The position numbers were made by a program, and so were the translations under genes. Below are positions 47,747-56,757 of a stretch of 64,000 nt of DNA, one piece after another; position 1 is the stretch's first letter; the number at the start of each line of letters is the position of its first letter. The DNA is from an uncultured Erythrobacter sp. Its GTDB lineage: Bacteria > Pseudomonadota > Alphaproteobacteria > Sphingomonadales > Sphingomonadaceae. The notes beneath the pieces were generated by a model that made no database searches, had not been told where the DNA came from, and saw only the letters and a list, made by a program, of their open reading frames with translations. Location of the stretch: the NCBI GenBank assembly GCA_947488755.1, contig CANLAD010000001.1, forward strand, positions 1,316,247 to 1,380,246, read 5' to 3'.

Positions 47747-48189
47747 CGATCGTTGAAGCAACTCCTGCGCATATCGAACCTTGGTCGCGCATGCGCGCGC
47801 AATTGTGGCCGGAGGACAGCACGCAGAGCCACGCCCGCGACATTCAGGCCACCTACCTCGCGGGCGATCCAGACCGCATCGCTCTTATCGGCCTGGATGA
47901 GGATTTCGGGGCGAAAGGTTTCGCCGAAGCGACCGTGCGGCACGATTATGTGGAGGGCTGCGGGACGTCCCCGGTTGCGTTCGTGGAAGGCATCTTCGTT
48001 GCACCTGAGGTTCGAGTGCGCGGACTCGGGCGCTATCTCGTTCTCGCGGTCGAAAGTTGGGGCCGTGCGAGGGGCTGCCGTGAACTCGCCTCGGACGCGC
48101 TGATCGACAATCAGGCAAGCCATGCTTTCCACGAGGCTACAGGATTCGAAGAGACTCTCCGGGTCGTGTACTTCCGCAAGCTGATCTGA
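47743..48189 (+). CDS. AAC(6')-I-like aminoglycoside acetyltransferase homolog
   Basis: A 148-residue GNAT protein. Its layout closely follows AAC(6')-I enzymes: an Arg-x-x-LWP opening (RMRAQLWPED), VRHDYVEGCGTSPVAFVEGIFV, the CoA loop VRVRGLGRYLV and the ending GCRELASDALIDNQASHAFHEA followed by TGFEETLRVVYF. Whether it modifies aminoglycosides is untested. The start is TTG at 47743 with GGAGG seven bases upstream, coupled to the GST stop. Confidence 0.83.
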   Translation: MTIVEATPAHIEPWSRMRAQLWPEDSTQSHARDIQATYLAGDPDRIALIGLDEDFGAKGFAEATVRHDYVEGCGTSPVAFVEGIFVAPEVRVRGLGRYLVLAVESWGRARGCRELASDALIDNQASHAFHEATGFEETLRVVYFRKLI

Positions 48190-48192
48190 CTG

Positions 48193-48786
48193 CTAACCGA
48201 TCGCCTTGCTCTTTCGCAGCAACTGGTAGGCATCGACCACTCTGGTCAGCCGCGCTTCGTAGCCGCGATCGCCGCCGTTGCGGTCCGGGTGATAGCGGCG
48301 CACGAGCTCGGAATAGCGCCGCCTGAGCCGCCGCCGGTCAGTGTCGGAGCCTAGCCCCATGACTTCCAGCGCTGCGGCCTCGTCGCGGCTGAACCTGCCG
48401 CCCATCGCCATTTTCGCCTCGCGCTCGGCACGGCTGCGGATGCCCCCGGCGCGTGCGGAGATGGCGTCCAGCGGATCGTCGAAATCGGCCCAGCGCGGCA
48501 TTCCATCGACGGCGGCGCGCGGAGAGAACGCCGCGCTTTCGGTCCGCCATCCAGCCGCCGGAGCCTGTGCGGCGAGTATTTCCTCCGCGCTCATCCCTTC
48601 GAACCAGTCGTAACCCAGATTGAATTCGCGCACATGATCGAGGCAGAACCAGCGCCATTGGCCCGGCCCGTCGAACCCGTTGGGACGATTGCCCGGCGCG
48701 CGAAATTCGCCCGCTTCGCAGCAACCGGGCCGCTCGCACTGGCGGCCTTGCGTTTCGTGGCGTCCATGAAAGCGGGAACGAGACAT
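48193..48786 (-). CDS. J-domain co-chaperone protein
   Basis: A 197-residue protein with a J domain at the C-terminus: LRRRYSELVRRYHPDRNGG contains the HPD needed to stimulate DnaK. The N-terminal part has Cys pairs (CERPGCCEAG and a later WFCLDHV) that may bind zinc. In sphingomonads this gene usually sits beside bolA, as here (divergent, 72 bases). The client is unknown. Confidence 0.88.
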   Translation of the reverse strand: MSRSRFHGRHETQGRQCERPGCCEAGEFRAPGNRPNGFDGPGQWRWFCLDHVREFNLGYDWFEGMSAEEILAAQAPAAGWRTESAAFSPRAAVDGMPRWADFDDPLDAISARAGGIRSRAEREAKMAMGGRFSRDEAAALEVMGLGSDTDRRRLRRRYSELVRRYHPDRNGGDRGYEARLTRVVDAYQLLRKSKAIG

Positions 48787-48858
48787 GAAGGGTTGAGAAT
48801 GGCGTCGCGCATGCCAGATTCCAACCCGTAACCAGTTGCAAAGAAGGAAACGGCAGTG

Positions 48859-49131
48859 ATGAGCGGACCCATGACGCAGGAGATGGAAGCGCGGCTGAAG
48901 GAGGCGTTCAGCCCAACCCGGCTCGAAGTGATCAACGACAGCGCGCAGCATTCGGGCCATGCCGGTGATGACGGCTCGGGCGAATCGCACTTCACCATCG
49001 TGATCGAAGCGCCGCAATTCGGGGACATGAACCGCCTCGCCCGCCAGCGCGCGGTGATCGATGCGCTGGGCGATATCGTCGGCGAGCGGGTCCACGCCGT
49101 CGCGATCAAGGCGAGCGCGCCAACGGTATGA
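48859..49131 (+). CDS. bolA: BolA-family protein
   Basis: A 90-residue BolA-like protein, a partner of monothiol glutaredoxins in iron-sulfur handling. LEVINDSAQHSGH and ESHFTIVIEAPQF contain the conserved His, and RQRAVIDALGDIV fits the third helix. ATG at 48859 follows a GTG one codon upstream. Its stop overlaps the Nudix ATG. Confidence 0.92.
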   Translation: MSGPMTQEMEARLKEAFSPTRLEVINDSAQHSGHAGDDGSGESHFTIVIEAPQFGDMNRLARQRAVIDALGDIVGERVHAVAIKASAPTV

Positions 49132-49589
49132 GTGACACCGTTTCCGGCCTCCGTTTGCGCCGGTCGGCCCGGGTCATCGTACTCGATCCGCAAACGCGCG
49201 TGCTGATGTTCCGCTATGACATTGCAGGGCGCGATCCGTTCTGGGTGACGGCGGGCGGCGAATGCGAGGCAGGCGAAAGCTTCGAGGATGCGGCGCGGCG
49301 TGAACTGTTCGAGGAAACCGGTTTCCAGCTTGATTGCGGCGAACAGATCGCGCGCACCACGCCGCAATTCGTCACCCCCGCAGGTGAGCCGGTGCAGGCG
49401 GATGAGCGCTATTTCATCGTCCGGGTCGAGGAAGCACGGATCGACACCAGCCGCCACACCGCGCTCGAACGCAAGCTGATGACGCAGCACCGCTGGTTCA
49501 CGCTCGACGAGCTCGGCGATTGGCCCGAAGCGGTGTATCCGGAAAACCTGGGATTCATGATTGCCGAATATGCCGCTCGATCGGATTAA
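49128..49589 (+). CDS. Nudix hydrolase
   Basis: A 153-residue hydrolase of nucleoside-diphosphate-linked compounds. The Nudix box is complete (GGECEAGESFEDAARRELFE followed by ETGF), with metal-binding Glu residues. The substrate is unknown. It overlaps the bolA stop by four bases. Confidence 0.92.
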   Translation: MSDTVSGLRLRRSARVIVLDPQTRVLMFRYDIAGRDPFWVTAGGECEAGESFEDAARRELFEETGFQLDCGEQIARTTPQFVTPAGEPVQADERYFIVRVEEARIDTSRHTALERKLMTQHRWFTLDELGDWPEAVYPENLGFMIAEYAARSD

Positions 49590-49649
49590 CCGCTTGCCCG
49601 ATCATCCCAAGACGGTCAGCTATCCCTGAACGGAAACAGGGAGAGCATC

Positions 49650-50462
49650 ATGGACTTCACCGGCAAAACCGCATGGATCACCGGTGCCTCGTCGGGGATC
49701 GGCGCGGCTCTGGCGCGCGATCTGGCGAAGCGCGGCGCGCATCTGGTTCTGTCCGGGCGTGATGAAGCGCGGCTGGCCGAGGTGGCAAAGGATTGCGATG
49801 AGACGCTGATCCTCCCCTTCGATGTGCGCGACGACGCAGCGCTTGCTGATGCAACCGACAAGGCCCTCAACTGGAAGGGCGGCGTCGACCTCGCCTTCGC
49901 CAATGCCGGGGTGTCGCAGCGAAGCCGTGCGCTCAAGACCGACATGCAGGTCTATCGCGATCTGATCGACATCGACCTCACCGCGCAGATCGCTTTCAGC
50001 CAGTCGCTGATCGGGCACATGGTAGAGCGCGGATCGGGCGCGCTGGCCTTTGTATCCAGCATAGCGGGAAAGGTCGGGGTGCCGCTGCGCACCGGTTACT
50101 GCGCGGTCAAGTTTGGACTTGCAGGCTATGCCGATGCGCTGCGCGCCGAGCTGTCGCAGAGCGGCGTCAACGTCCACGTTATCTATCCCGGATCGGTCGC
50201 CACCGATGTCGCGCGCAATGCGTTGTTGGGCGACGGCTCCGCGCGCGGCAGCTCCGACAAGGCTATCGACGAAGGCATTCCCGCCGATGAAGCGGCCAGG
50301 GCCATGCTGGATCGAATCGCCGCGGGCCAGCGCGAGATCATCGTCGCGCGCAAGGCCGAAGAGCAGATGGGCGAGCTGCGCCGCACGCCGGACAAGCTGT
50401 TCGACCAGATGGCGGCGATGGTCGCGGATGGCTATATGGACCGGCTGGAGGAAGGGAATTGA
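49650..50462 (+). CDS. Short-chain dehydrogenase/reductase
   Basis: A 270-residue classical SDR. The cofactor motif TGASSGIGAAL, NAGVSQR, Ser in FVSSIAGK and the YCAVK catalytic pair are all present. The substrate is unknown. GGGAGAG precedes the ATG. It ends by overlapping the TTG start of the epoxide-hydrolase-like gene, so the two are coupled. Confidence 0.92.
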   Translation: MDFTGKTAWITGASSGIGAALARDLAKRGAHLVLSGRDEARLAEVAKDCDETLILPFDVRDDAALADATDKALNWKGGVDLAFANAGVSQRSRALKTDMQVYRDLIDIDLTAQIAFSQSLIGHMVERGSGALAFVSSIAGKVGVPLRTGYCAVKFGLAGYADALRAELSQSGVNVHVIYPGSVATDVARNALLGDGSARGSSDKAIDEGIPADEAARAMLDRIAAGQREIIVARKAEEQMGELRRTPDKLFDQMAAMVADGYMDRLEEGN

Positions 50463-51355
50463 GCGGCATGGAACAAAAGCGCGTCGAGCTGGCCAATGGC
50501 ATATTCCTCGATCTCGTGGATGAGGGACCGGTCGATGCGCCGGCGCTGATCTTCCTCCACGGCTTTCCCGAAAGTCACCGTACATGGCGCCACCAGATCG
50601 CGCATTTCAAGGATCGCTATCGCTGCATCGCGCCCGACCAGCGCGGCTATCGCGGTTCGTCGAAGCCGCAGGAGGTCGAGGCCTATACGCCCGACAAGCT
50701 GATCGGCGATGTGTTCCTGCTCGCCGATGCGCTGGGCATCGCCAAGTTCACCATCGTCGGCCACGATTGGGGTGGAGCGATCGCCTGGGGCGTGGCGCTG
50801 GGCGGGCAGCGCATGCGGGTAGAGCGGGCGGTGATCGCCAATGCCCCGCATCCCGCGATCTTCCAGCGCCTGCTCTACACCAACCCGCAACAGCGCGAGG
50901 CGAGCCAGTATATTCGCGGGTTTCGCGATCCCGCCAACGATGCGCTGGTCAAGGATCAGGGGCTGACCGGACTGCTCTTGCAGGAGGTCAAGTGGGACCG
51001 CCCCGAGGCAATGGAAGCGGAAGAGCGCGACGCGCTGCTGCGCGACTGGCAAAACCGCGATGCGGCGTTCGGGATGCTCAATTACTACCGCGCCAGTTCG
51101 ATCGACGTGCCCGAGATGGACGCACCCTACAAGGTGCCGGATGGCTACATGCCGCCCGACTTGCCAAGGCTGACCATCCCGACGCTGGTGATCTGGGCGA
51201 TGGACGACCTCGCGCTGCCGCCCGAAAACTTGCAGGGGCTGGACGATATCGTCGATCCGCTCACCGTTGAGCCGGTGCCGGATTGCGGACATTTCGTGCC
51301 GTGGGAAGCGCCCGACAAGGTCAACGCCGCGATGGACCGATTTCTGCAATCTTGA
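50459..51355 (+). CDS. Alpha/beta hydrolase, epoxide-hydrolase/dehalogenase-like
   Basis: A 298-residue hydrolase with an Asp nucleophile in VGHDWGG rather than Ser, as in epoxide hydrolases and haloalkane or haloacetate dehalogenases. FLHGFPESHRTWRHQ gives the oxyanion region, and the His is in CGHFVPWEAPDK. The start is TTG at 50459, seven bases after GGAGG. The ATG at 50468 is an alternative three codons later. Operon with the SDR. Confidence 0.87.
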   Translation: MSGMEQKRVELANGIFLDLVDEGPVDAPALIFLHGFPESHRTWRHQIAHFKDRYRCIAPDQRGYRGSSKPQEVEAYTPDKLIGDVFLLADALGIAKFTIVGHDWGGAIAWGVALGGQRMRVERAVIANAPHPAIFQRLLYTNPQQREASQYIRGFRDPANDALVKDQGLTGLLLQEVKWDRPEAMEAEERDALLRDWQNRDAAFGMLNYYRASSIDVPEMDAPYKVPDGYMPPDLPRLTIPTLVIWAMDDLALPPENLQGLDDIVDPLTVEPVPDCGHFVPWEAPDKVNAAMDRFLQS

Positions 51356-51392
51356 GCTGCTAGGCCGGTGCGCCCTCAAAGGAGAATCGGCC

Positions 51393-51617
51393 ATGAGCGA
51401 AGAACAGGATCGGGACGTTACCAAGGTTTATTCGACCAACCAGAATATCGCCAAGCTCGAACGACTGATCGAAGCCTTGCGCGAAGGTCAGGACTACGAA
51501 ATCCAAGTCGATAACGAAGCGATCAAGGTGCCCGCTGGCAGCGAATTCTCGATCGAGCACGAGCGCGAAGGACCGATGCACGAACTGGAGTTCCAATTCC
51601 GCTGGCGCGACGACTGA
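51393..51617 (+). CDS. Amphi-Trp domain protein
   Basis: A 74-residue acidic soluble protein. IAKLERLIEALREG and the amphipathic strand ending FQFRWRDD with Trp match the amphi-Trp family, whose role is unknown. GGAGAA precedes the ATG. A probable terminator hairpin follows. Confidence 0.78.
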   Translation: MSEEQDRDVTKVYSTNQNIAKLERLIEALREGQDYEIQVDNEAIKVPAGSEFSIEHEREGPMHELEFQFRWRDD

Positions 51618-51644
51618 GCGCGGCGCCCGCCGCGCGCGGGATTT
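51618..51644 (+). terminator. Hairpin after the amphi-Trp gene
   Basis: A perfect 7-bp GC stem with a 4-base loop (GCGCGGC/GCCGCGC, 51618-51635) directly follows the stop, with GATTTAG a few bases later. The T-run is poor, so confidence is moderate at best. Confidence 0.4.
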
Positions 51645-51764
51645 AGCCGTGAAATGATCCCGTCTGCCTCGTCGGACTAAACGATTTGCAGAGGGCGCGA
51701 CCGGTCGCGAGATGATATTTGCACTGTGCAATCACGTCCGATTGTCAGGTGGGAGCAAAGCATC

Positions 51765-52634
51765 ATGATCGACTCGATCGGGAGCAGGATCGCCAGCGCA
51801 TCGCAGGACATTTTCGCACGCGTCGGCAATCAGACCGCGCGGCTGACGGACGATCCGGGCGGACGCGCATCGGATGCCCGCGATGGCGCACGCACAACCG
51901 GCCGCGACTCGATCCGGCCCGGGCGCGGCGATGGCCCGGCCTTGCCGACCGACAGCACCGTCACCCCCGGCTCCGCCCAGCCCGGCTTTCCCAATCCGCC
52001 CCCCGCACCGGCGACAGGTGATGGCTCGGGCGCGCATGGCAGCGAAGCGGCAGGGATCGGCGATCACCTCAACGAAGCTGGCTTCTACCGCGTCGCCGAT
52101 GCCGCCGATGCGATGGGGCTCGACAACGCCGCGCGCCACATGCGGCACTATCTCGGCAACACCGGCGAAACGCTGCAAATAGATCCCGCACAGCTCGCCA
52201 GCGATATTCCGGCGATCGGCGCGGAGATGGATACAGCGTTCGAGACCAACGTCCGCGCGCAGGCGGAAGCCTATGTCGAAGCCAATTACACCGGCGAACC
52301 GATGCAATTCACGATCGAGACGCCGTGGACTTCGACCTACGCGACGAAGGCTCTTTCGCAGGACTGGTTCTATGCCGTGGGCGGCTTCAGCTATGCCCAT
52401 ACAGCCACCGTCACCGTGACGCCTGGGGAGAACGGAGCCGCCAACGTCTCGATCGAAAGCGAAATACACGTCTTCGATCGATACAATTGGGACGCTGGCA
52501 AGGGCGTCAATATCGGCCCGATACGCATCGGCGATGAGCAGCTCGGAAGGATGCACGAAGCGGGTCTGGCGCAGGAATACGAGGTTCGCGGAACCGCCGA
52601 TGGACCTTCGACCAACTTCACCGTCGACCCCTGA
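51765..52634 (+). CDS. Unrecognised protein with toxin-like C-terminal domain
   Basis: A 289-residue protein without a signal peptide. Residues 1-25 are helical, about 26-100 are Gly/Pro/Asp-rich and disordered, then an alpha region (ADAMGLDNAARHMRHYLGN) leads to a beta-rich C-terminus with WFYAVGGFSYAHTATVTVTP and DRYNWDAGKGVNIGPIRIGD. From memory, similar RYNWDxGK...GLAxEY endings occur on many actinobacterial and proteobacterial secreted or polymorphic-toxin-like proteins, which is a weak, unverified link. GGTGGGAG lies before the ATG. A lipoprotein gene follows 42 bases later. Confidence 0.7.
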   Translation: MIDSIGSRIASASQDIFARVGNQTARLTDDPGGRASDARDGARTTGRDSIRPGRGDGPALPTDSTVTPGSAQPGFPNPPPAPATGDGSGAHGSEAAGIGDHLNEAGFYRVADAADAMGLDNAARHMRHYLGNTGETLQIDPAQLASDIPAIGAEMDTAFETNVRAQAEAYVEANYTGEPMQFTIETPWTSTYATKALSQDWFYAVGGFSYAHTATVTVTPGENGAANVSIESEIHVFDRYNWDAGKGVNIGPIRIGDEQLGRMHEAGLAQEYEVRGTADGPSTNFTVDP

Positions 52635-52676
52635 TCCGTTGACGGTGGCACACCGCGGCGTCAATCAGGCGACACG

Positions 52677-53117
52677 ATGATTCCAGCCAAAAGCCTGCTC
52701 GCGGCGGCGGCGCTGCTTCTCACCGGCGCGTGCGGGGGAGATGAAACCATGCCCGCGATCGAGATTGCCGAAGCCGAAACCTTTATCGAAACGCGCCTTC
52801 CGCCCGGTGCGCGTGCGATCCGCTCGGCAGGCGAACAGGGAATCGACACGCTCGTCCTCATGCGCTTCGATGCGCCCGAAAACGAAGCGCTGGTCTTTGC
52901 CGAACGCCTCCTCGGCGCTCCGCCACGCACGGGGGTGGACCCGCAGATAGGATCGATGGGATCGGGCGTGGACTGGTGGATCGAAACGCCGCCCGCCGGT
53001 GCCCTTGGCGGCAGTGCAACGCAAAACGCAACCAATCGCACCTTCCGCATCCTCATCGCGCCCGGTGCTGGCGACGACGACACGGCGCGCGTCTGGCTCG
53101 TCGCCTTCAGTTCGTAG
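52677..53117 (+). CDS. Small lipoprotein, partner of the preceding gene
   Basis: A 146-residue protein with a signal sequence and probable lipidation Cys near residue 20 (LLLTGACGG, a loose lipobox). The mature part has a helix then strands (TLVLMRFDAPENEALVFAERL) and no recognised family. It follows the unknown 289-residue protein by 42 bases, so they may share a transcript, and an immunity-type or accessory role is only speculation. The last 11 bases overlap the convergent DUF2332 gene. Confidence 0.68.
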   Translation: MIPAKSLLAAAALLLTGACGGDETMPAIEIAEAETFIETRLPPGARAIRSAGEQGIDTLVLMRFDAPENEALVFAERLLGAPPRTGVDPQIGSMGSGVDWWIETPPAGALGGSATQNATNRTFRILIAPGAGDDDTARVWLVAFSS

Positions 53118-54231
53118 AGGCGAGCGCCTCTCCAACCCCTTCCCACTCGATCCACGCGCCATGCGGATGGGCGATTGCGAGCCGCTGCCAATCGGCCCCG
53201 CCGGGCCAGTATCGCACGGCAAGTTCGTGGCGGTGGGTGTCGCGGTTGGCTTCGAGCGATATCCACGCGAGCGGTTCGTCCTCGCTCGCCTGCGCTCCAG
53301 CCTGCTCAATCGCTTCGGTCATCGCTGCGCGCTGTTCGGCGCGAAGGTACTGCCAAACGACCGAATGCATGATGACACGCATCATCCCCGGAATGGCCGG
53401 TTCTGCCAGCACGCGCGCGACGAAGGTCTCCGCGCTCTCGCGGGAAATTTGCGGAGGTTGCTCCCCCGCCGCTTCAATCGCGGCGTCGAGGCGGGCAAAG
53501 CGCTCGGTGAATTCAGGCCAGATATAGGCGCGCAGTCGAAGCGCCTGCGCGCGATCCGTCAGGTCAATCGGTGCGATGTCACAACCGCGCGCGCTGGCGA
53601 TCTCGACCTCGCACCTCGGAGGGCGATCTCCGCGCCATTCGGGGCATAGCGGCATCACCGCATCGGCAGGTCCGACGGCGACCCCGCCCAGATCGAAGCG
53701 ATAGCGCGCCATCATCAGATTGATCCCGGCGCTCGATCCGATCTCATTCAGCGCAAAGCGCGCAGGCAGTCCGCGATCGGCCGGCCACAGGAGAGCAGCG
53801 GCATAGTTGCTGGACCGTCCCGCTTCGTTGGTCTGCGGTGGCCCGTCGAGCCATCGAAGCAACCCCGCTTCATGCCGCTCGATCACATCGGCGAGCAGTT
53901 CCGTGACATTGGACACGCGCTGCCCCGAATATAGCGGCGCGAGCTCGGACACCTCGCCAGCCAGATGCAGCGCGTGCAGCCCGCCCGCCAGCCGCAGCGG
54001 CAGCGCATCGGCAAGCGGCGGCCCGGCCCAGCGGCGCACCCGCTCCATCACGGAGCCACCACGCTCGCCTTCCAGCAGTTCGCGCAGACCCTGGCACACG
54101 CTTGCCGTGATCGCGGCACCATTGTCCCGGCAATAGGCGACCTGATTCTCGAAAGCGCGCGTTACCGCCTCGCCGCCCGTCGCCTGCGGATCGATCGCCC
54201 GGTATCGCGCCTTTTCGACGTCCATCCTCAT
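53107..54231 (-). CDS. DUF2332 family protein
   Basis: A 374-residue protein. The region [22 protein letters not shown] resembles a SAM-type Gly loop and is conserved in DUF2332, and the later segments [17 protein letters not shown] ([14 protein letters not shown]) are also typical. The function is unknown. AAAGGG precedes the ATG at 54231. Divergent from hisG, with 38 bases between. Confidence 0.82.
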   Translation of the reverse strand: MRMDVEKARYRAIDPQATGGEAVTRAFENQVAYCRDNGAAITASVCQGLRELLEGERGGSVMERVRRWAGPPLADALPLRLAGGLHALHLAGEVSELAPLYSGQRVSNVTELLADVIERHEAGLLRWLDGPPQTNEAGRSSNYAAALLWPADRGLPARFALNEIGSSAGINLMMARYRFDLGGVAVGPADAVMPLCPEWRGDRPPRCEVEIASARGCDIAPIDLTDRAQALRLRAYIWPEFTERFARLDAAIEAAGEQPPQISRESAETFVARVLAEPAIPGMMRVIMHSVVWQYLRAEQRAAMTEAIEQAGAQASEDEPLAWISLEANRDTHRHELAVRYWPGGADWQRLAIAHPHGAWIEWEGVGEALASTN

Positions 54232-54269
54232 TGCCCTTTCGCCATCCAGTGCCTAAGTCCCGCGGCGCA

Positions 54270-54956
54270 ATGAGCATCACATCCCCCGAAACCCCTCTCA
54301 CTTTCGCCGTTCCAAAAGGCCGCATCCTCGAAGAGGCGCTGCCGGTGATGGCACGCGCTGGCGTGGTGCCGGAAGATGCGTTCCACGACAAGGCGAACCG
54401 CTCGCTATCCTTTGGCACGACCCGCGCGGACATGCGGCTGATCCGCGTGCGCGCCTTCGATGTCGCCACCTTCGTTGCGCACGGCGCGGCGCAGGTCGGC
54501 GTCGTTGGATCGGACGTGATCGAGGAATTCGACTATTCCGATCTCTACGCCCCGGTCGACCTCGATATCGGGCACTGCCGCCTTTCGGTCGCACGATTGG
54601 CGAGCGACGAGGACGGGTTCGCCTCGGCCAGCCACCTGCGGATCGCGACCAAGTATCCCAACCTCACCGCGCGGCATTTCGAGCGGCAGGGTATTCAGAC
54701 CGAATGCGTAAAATTGAACGGCGCGATGGAACTTGCCCCCTCGCTCGGCCTTGCGCGGCAGATCGTCGATCTGGTCTCAACCGGGCGCACACTTGCGCAA
54801 AACGGTCTCGTCGAAACGCAGCGCATTCTAGAGATCTCCGCGCGGCTGATCGTCAATCGCGCGGCCCTGAAAACCGATCCCCGGGTCGCGGATCTGGTCG
54901 CGGCGTTTCGCGCCGGTGCCGAAGCGCGCGCCCTCAACGGAGCGAAAGCCGCCTGA
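54270..54956 (+). CDS. hisG: ATP phosphoribosyltransferase, short form
   Basis: First enzyme of histidine synthesis, joining PRPP and ATP. The 228-residue length is that of the short HisG, which lacks the C-terminal regulatory domain and needs HisZ for activity and feedback. [16 protein letters not shown] and the PRPP-loop region [15 protein letters not shown] are clear. hisZ is not in the window. It shares one base with the hisD start (TGATG). Confidence 0.94.
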   Translation: MSITSPETPLTFAVPKGRILEEALPVMARAGVVPEDAFHDKANRSLSFGTTRADMRLIRVRAFDVATFVAHGAAQVGVVGSDVIEEFDYSDLYAPVDLDIGHCRLSVARLASDEDGFASASHLRIATKYPNLTARHFERQGIQTECVKLNGAMELAPSLGLARQIVDLVSTGRTLAQNGLVETQRILEISARLIVNRAALKTDPRVADLVAAFRAGAEARALNGAKAA

Positions 54957-56248
54957 TGCAAACGCTCAAGACCTCAGAGCCCGATTTTGAAAAGCGCTTC
55001 TCGCGGATAGTGAAAGACCGGCGCGAAGCGGATGACGACGTTGCAATTACCGTGCGCGACATCTTGCGCGCGGTGAAGGGCAACGGCGACGCCGCGCTGG
55101 TCAAATACACGCAGCGCTTCGATGGCTATTCACTGGTCGAAGATGCCGATTGGACCGTGACCGCGGAACGGTGTGCGCAAGCCTATGACACGCTCGAGGC
55201 CGACCTGCGCGATGCACTCGACCTCGCAGCCAAGCGTATTCGCGCCTATCACGAAGCGCAATTGCCGCAGGATCGCGACTACACCGACGATGCCGGAGTG
55301 CGGTTGGGCGCGATCTGGCAACCGGTCGAGGCGGCAGGCCTTTACGTGCCCGGCGGACGCGCGGCCTATCCTTCTTCACTGCTGATGAACGCAATCCCCG
55401 CGCGCGTCGCCGGGGTCGAGCGGCTGGTCGTTGTGACGCCCACGCCCAAGGGGCAATCCAACGACCTGGTGCTCGCCGCCGCGCATATTGCCGGGGTCGA
55501 CGAGATCTGGCGCGTCGGCGGTGCACAGGCCGTAGGTGCGCTTGCATATGGGACCGACAGGATCGCTCCGGTCGATGTCATCACCGGCCCCGGCAACGCC
55601 TATGTCGCCGAAGCCAAACGGCAGGTGTTCGGGGCAGTCGGGATCGACATGGTCGCAGGGCCGAGCGAGATTCTGGTTGTTGCAGACGGCAAGAATGATC
55701 CAGATTGCATCGCCGCCGATCTGCTCAGCCAGGCAGAGCACGATCCCAGCTCGCAATCGATCCTGATTGCCGATGACGATAACTTTGTCGCTCAAGTCAG
55801 CGATGCGATCGACCTGCAACTGGTCGAACTCAGCACGTCCAAGGTTGCCAAGCAAAGCTGGGAAGACAACGGTGTCATCATCATCGTGGACGATCTGCGT
55901 GCCGAAGCGCCCGCGCTGGTCAATCGCCTCGCCGCCGAGCATGTCGAACTCGCGATCGAGGATGCGAGTGCCATGCTTCCGGCGATCCGCCATGCGGGCA
56001 GCGTGTTCCTCGGGCGGATGACGCCGGAAGCCGTGGGTGACTATGTGGCCGGACCCAATCACGTGCTGCCGACGGGCCGCCGGGCGCGCTTTTCCAGCGG
56101 GCTTTCCGTCCTCGATTTCATGAAGCGCACCAGTTTCATCGAGTGCGATGAGCGGTCCTTCGCGGCAATCGGCCCGGCAGCGGCGAAGCTCGCCCATGCC
56201 GAAGGGCTGCCTGCGCATGCCAAATCCGTGGAGCTGCGCCTCAAATGA
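54956..56248 (+). CDS. hisD: Histidinol dehydrogenase
   Basis: A 430-residue zinc enzyme for the last two oxidations to histidine. GLYVPGGRAAYPSS, VAGPSEILVVAD and the zinc-site LLSQAEHDPSSQ are family signatures, and the closing HAEGLPAHAKSVELRLK is typical. It overlaps hisG by one base and nusB by four. Confidence 0.96.
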   Translation: MQTLKTSEPDFEKRFSRIVKDRREADDDVAITVRDILRAVKGNGDAALVKYTQRFDGYSLVEDADWTVTAERCAQAYDTLEADLRDALDLAAKRIRAYHEAQLPQDRDYTDDAGVRLGAIWQPVEAAGLYVPGGRAAYPSSLLMNAIPARVAGVERLVVVTPTPKGQSNDLVLAAAHIAGVDEIWRVGGAQAVGALAYGTDRIAPVDVITGPGNAYVAEAKRQVFGAVGIDMVAGPSEILVVADGKNDPDCIAADLLSQAEHDPSSQSILIADDDNFVAQVSDAIDLQLVELSTSKVAKQSWEDNGVIIIVDDLRAEAPALVNRLAAEHVELAIEDASAMLPAIRHAGSVFLGRMTPEAVGDYVAGPNHVLPTGRRARFSSGLSVLDFMKRTSFIECDERSFAAIGPAAAKLAHAEGLPAHAKSVELRLK

Positions 56249-56712
56249 CCGCCTCCCCACGCTCGAAAGCCCGCAGCGCCGCACGCCTTGCCGCCGTGCA
56301 GGCGCTGTACCAGCGGCATATGGAAAAGACCGCGCTCGCCAGGCTGCTCGACGAGTTCCACCAGCATCGGCTCGGGCGCGAAGTCGATGACGAAGACCAT
56401 GCCGGCGAAGTCATGGCGGACGCCGAAATTGCGTTTTTCGACGATGTCGTGCGCGGCGTCGATGCGCGGCGCGAGGAGATCGACGCGCTGCTCTCCGCCA
56501 AACTGGCCTCGGGCTGGACTCTTGCGCGGCTTGACAAGACAATGCTTCAGATCCTCCGGGCGGGCGCCTACGAGTTGCTGGCGCGTCCGGACGTGCCCAA
56601 AGCCGCGGCGATCAGCGAATATGTCGATGTGGCGAAAGCGTTCTTCGATGATCGGGAGGCCAAGTTCGTGAACGGCGTGCTCGATGCCGTGGCTCGGGAG
56701 GTGCGAACCTAG
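56245..56712 (+). CDS. nusB: Transcription antitermination factor NusB
   Basis: A 155-residue all-helical protein that binds boxA RNA with S10 in rRNA antitermination. SAARLAAVQALYQRHM near the start and EYVDVAKAFFDDREAKFVNG near the end are characteristic. It is coupled to hisD and followed by thiL. Confidence 0.95.
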   Translation: MTASPRSKARSAARLAAVQALYQRHMEKTALARLLDEFHQHRLGREVDDEDHAGEVMADAEIAFFDDVVRGVDARREEIDALLSAKLASGWTLARLDKTMLQILRAGAYELLARPDVPKAAAISEYVDVAKAFFDDREAKFVNGVLDAVAREVRT

Positions 56713-56757
56713 CATCGTCGCGCGACGTCAGACGCGATGTTTCACGGCCCGCAGCGT

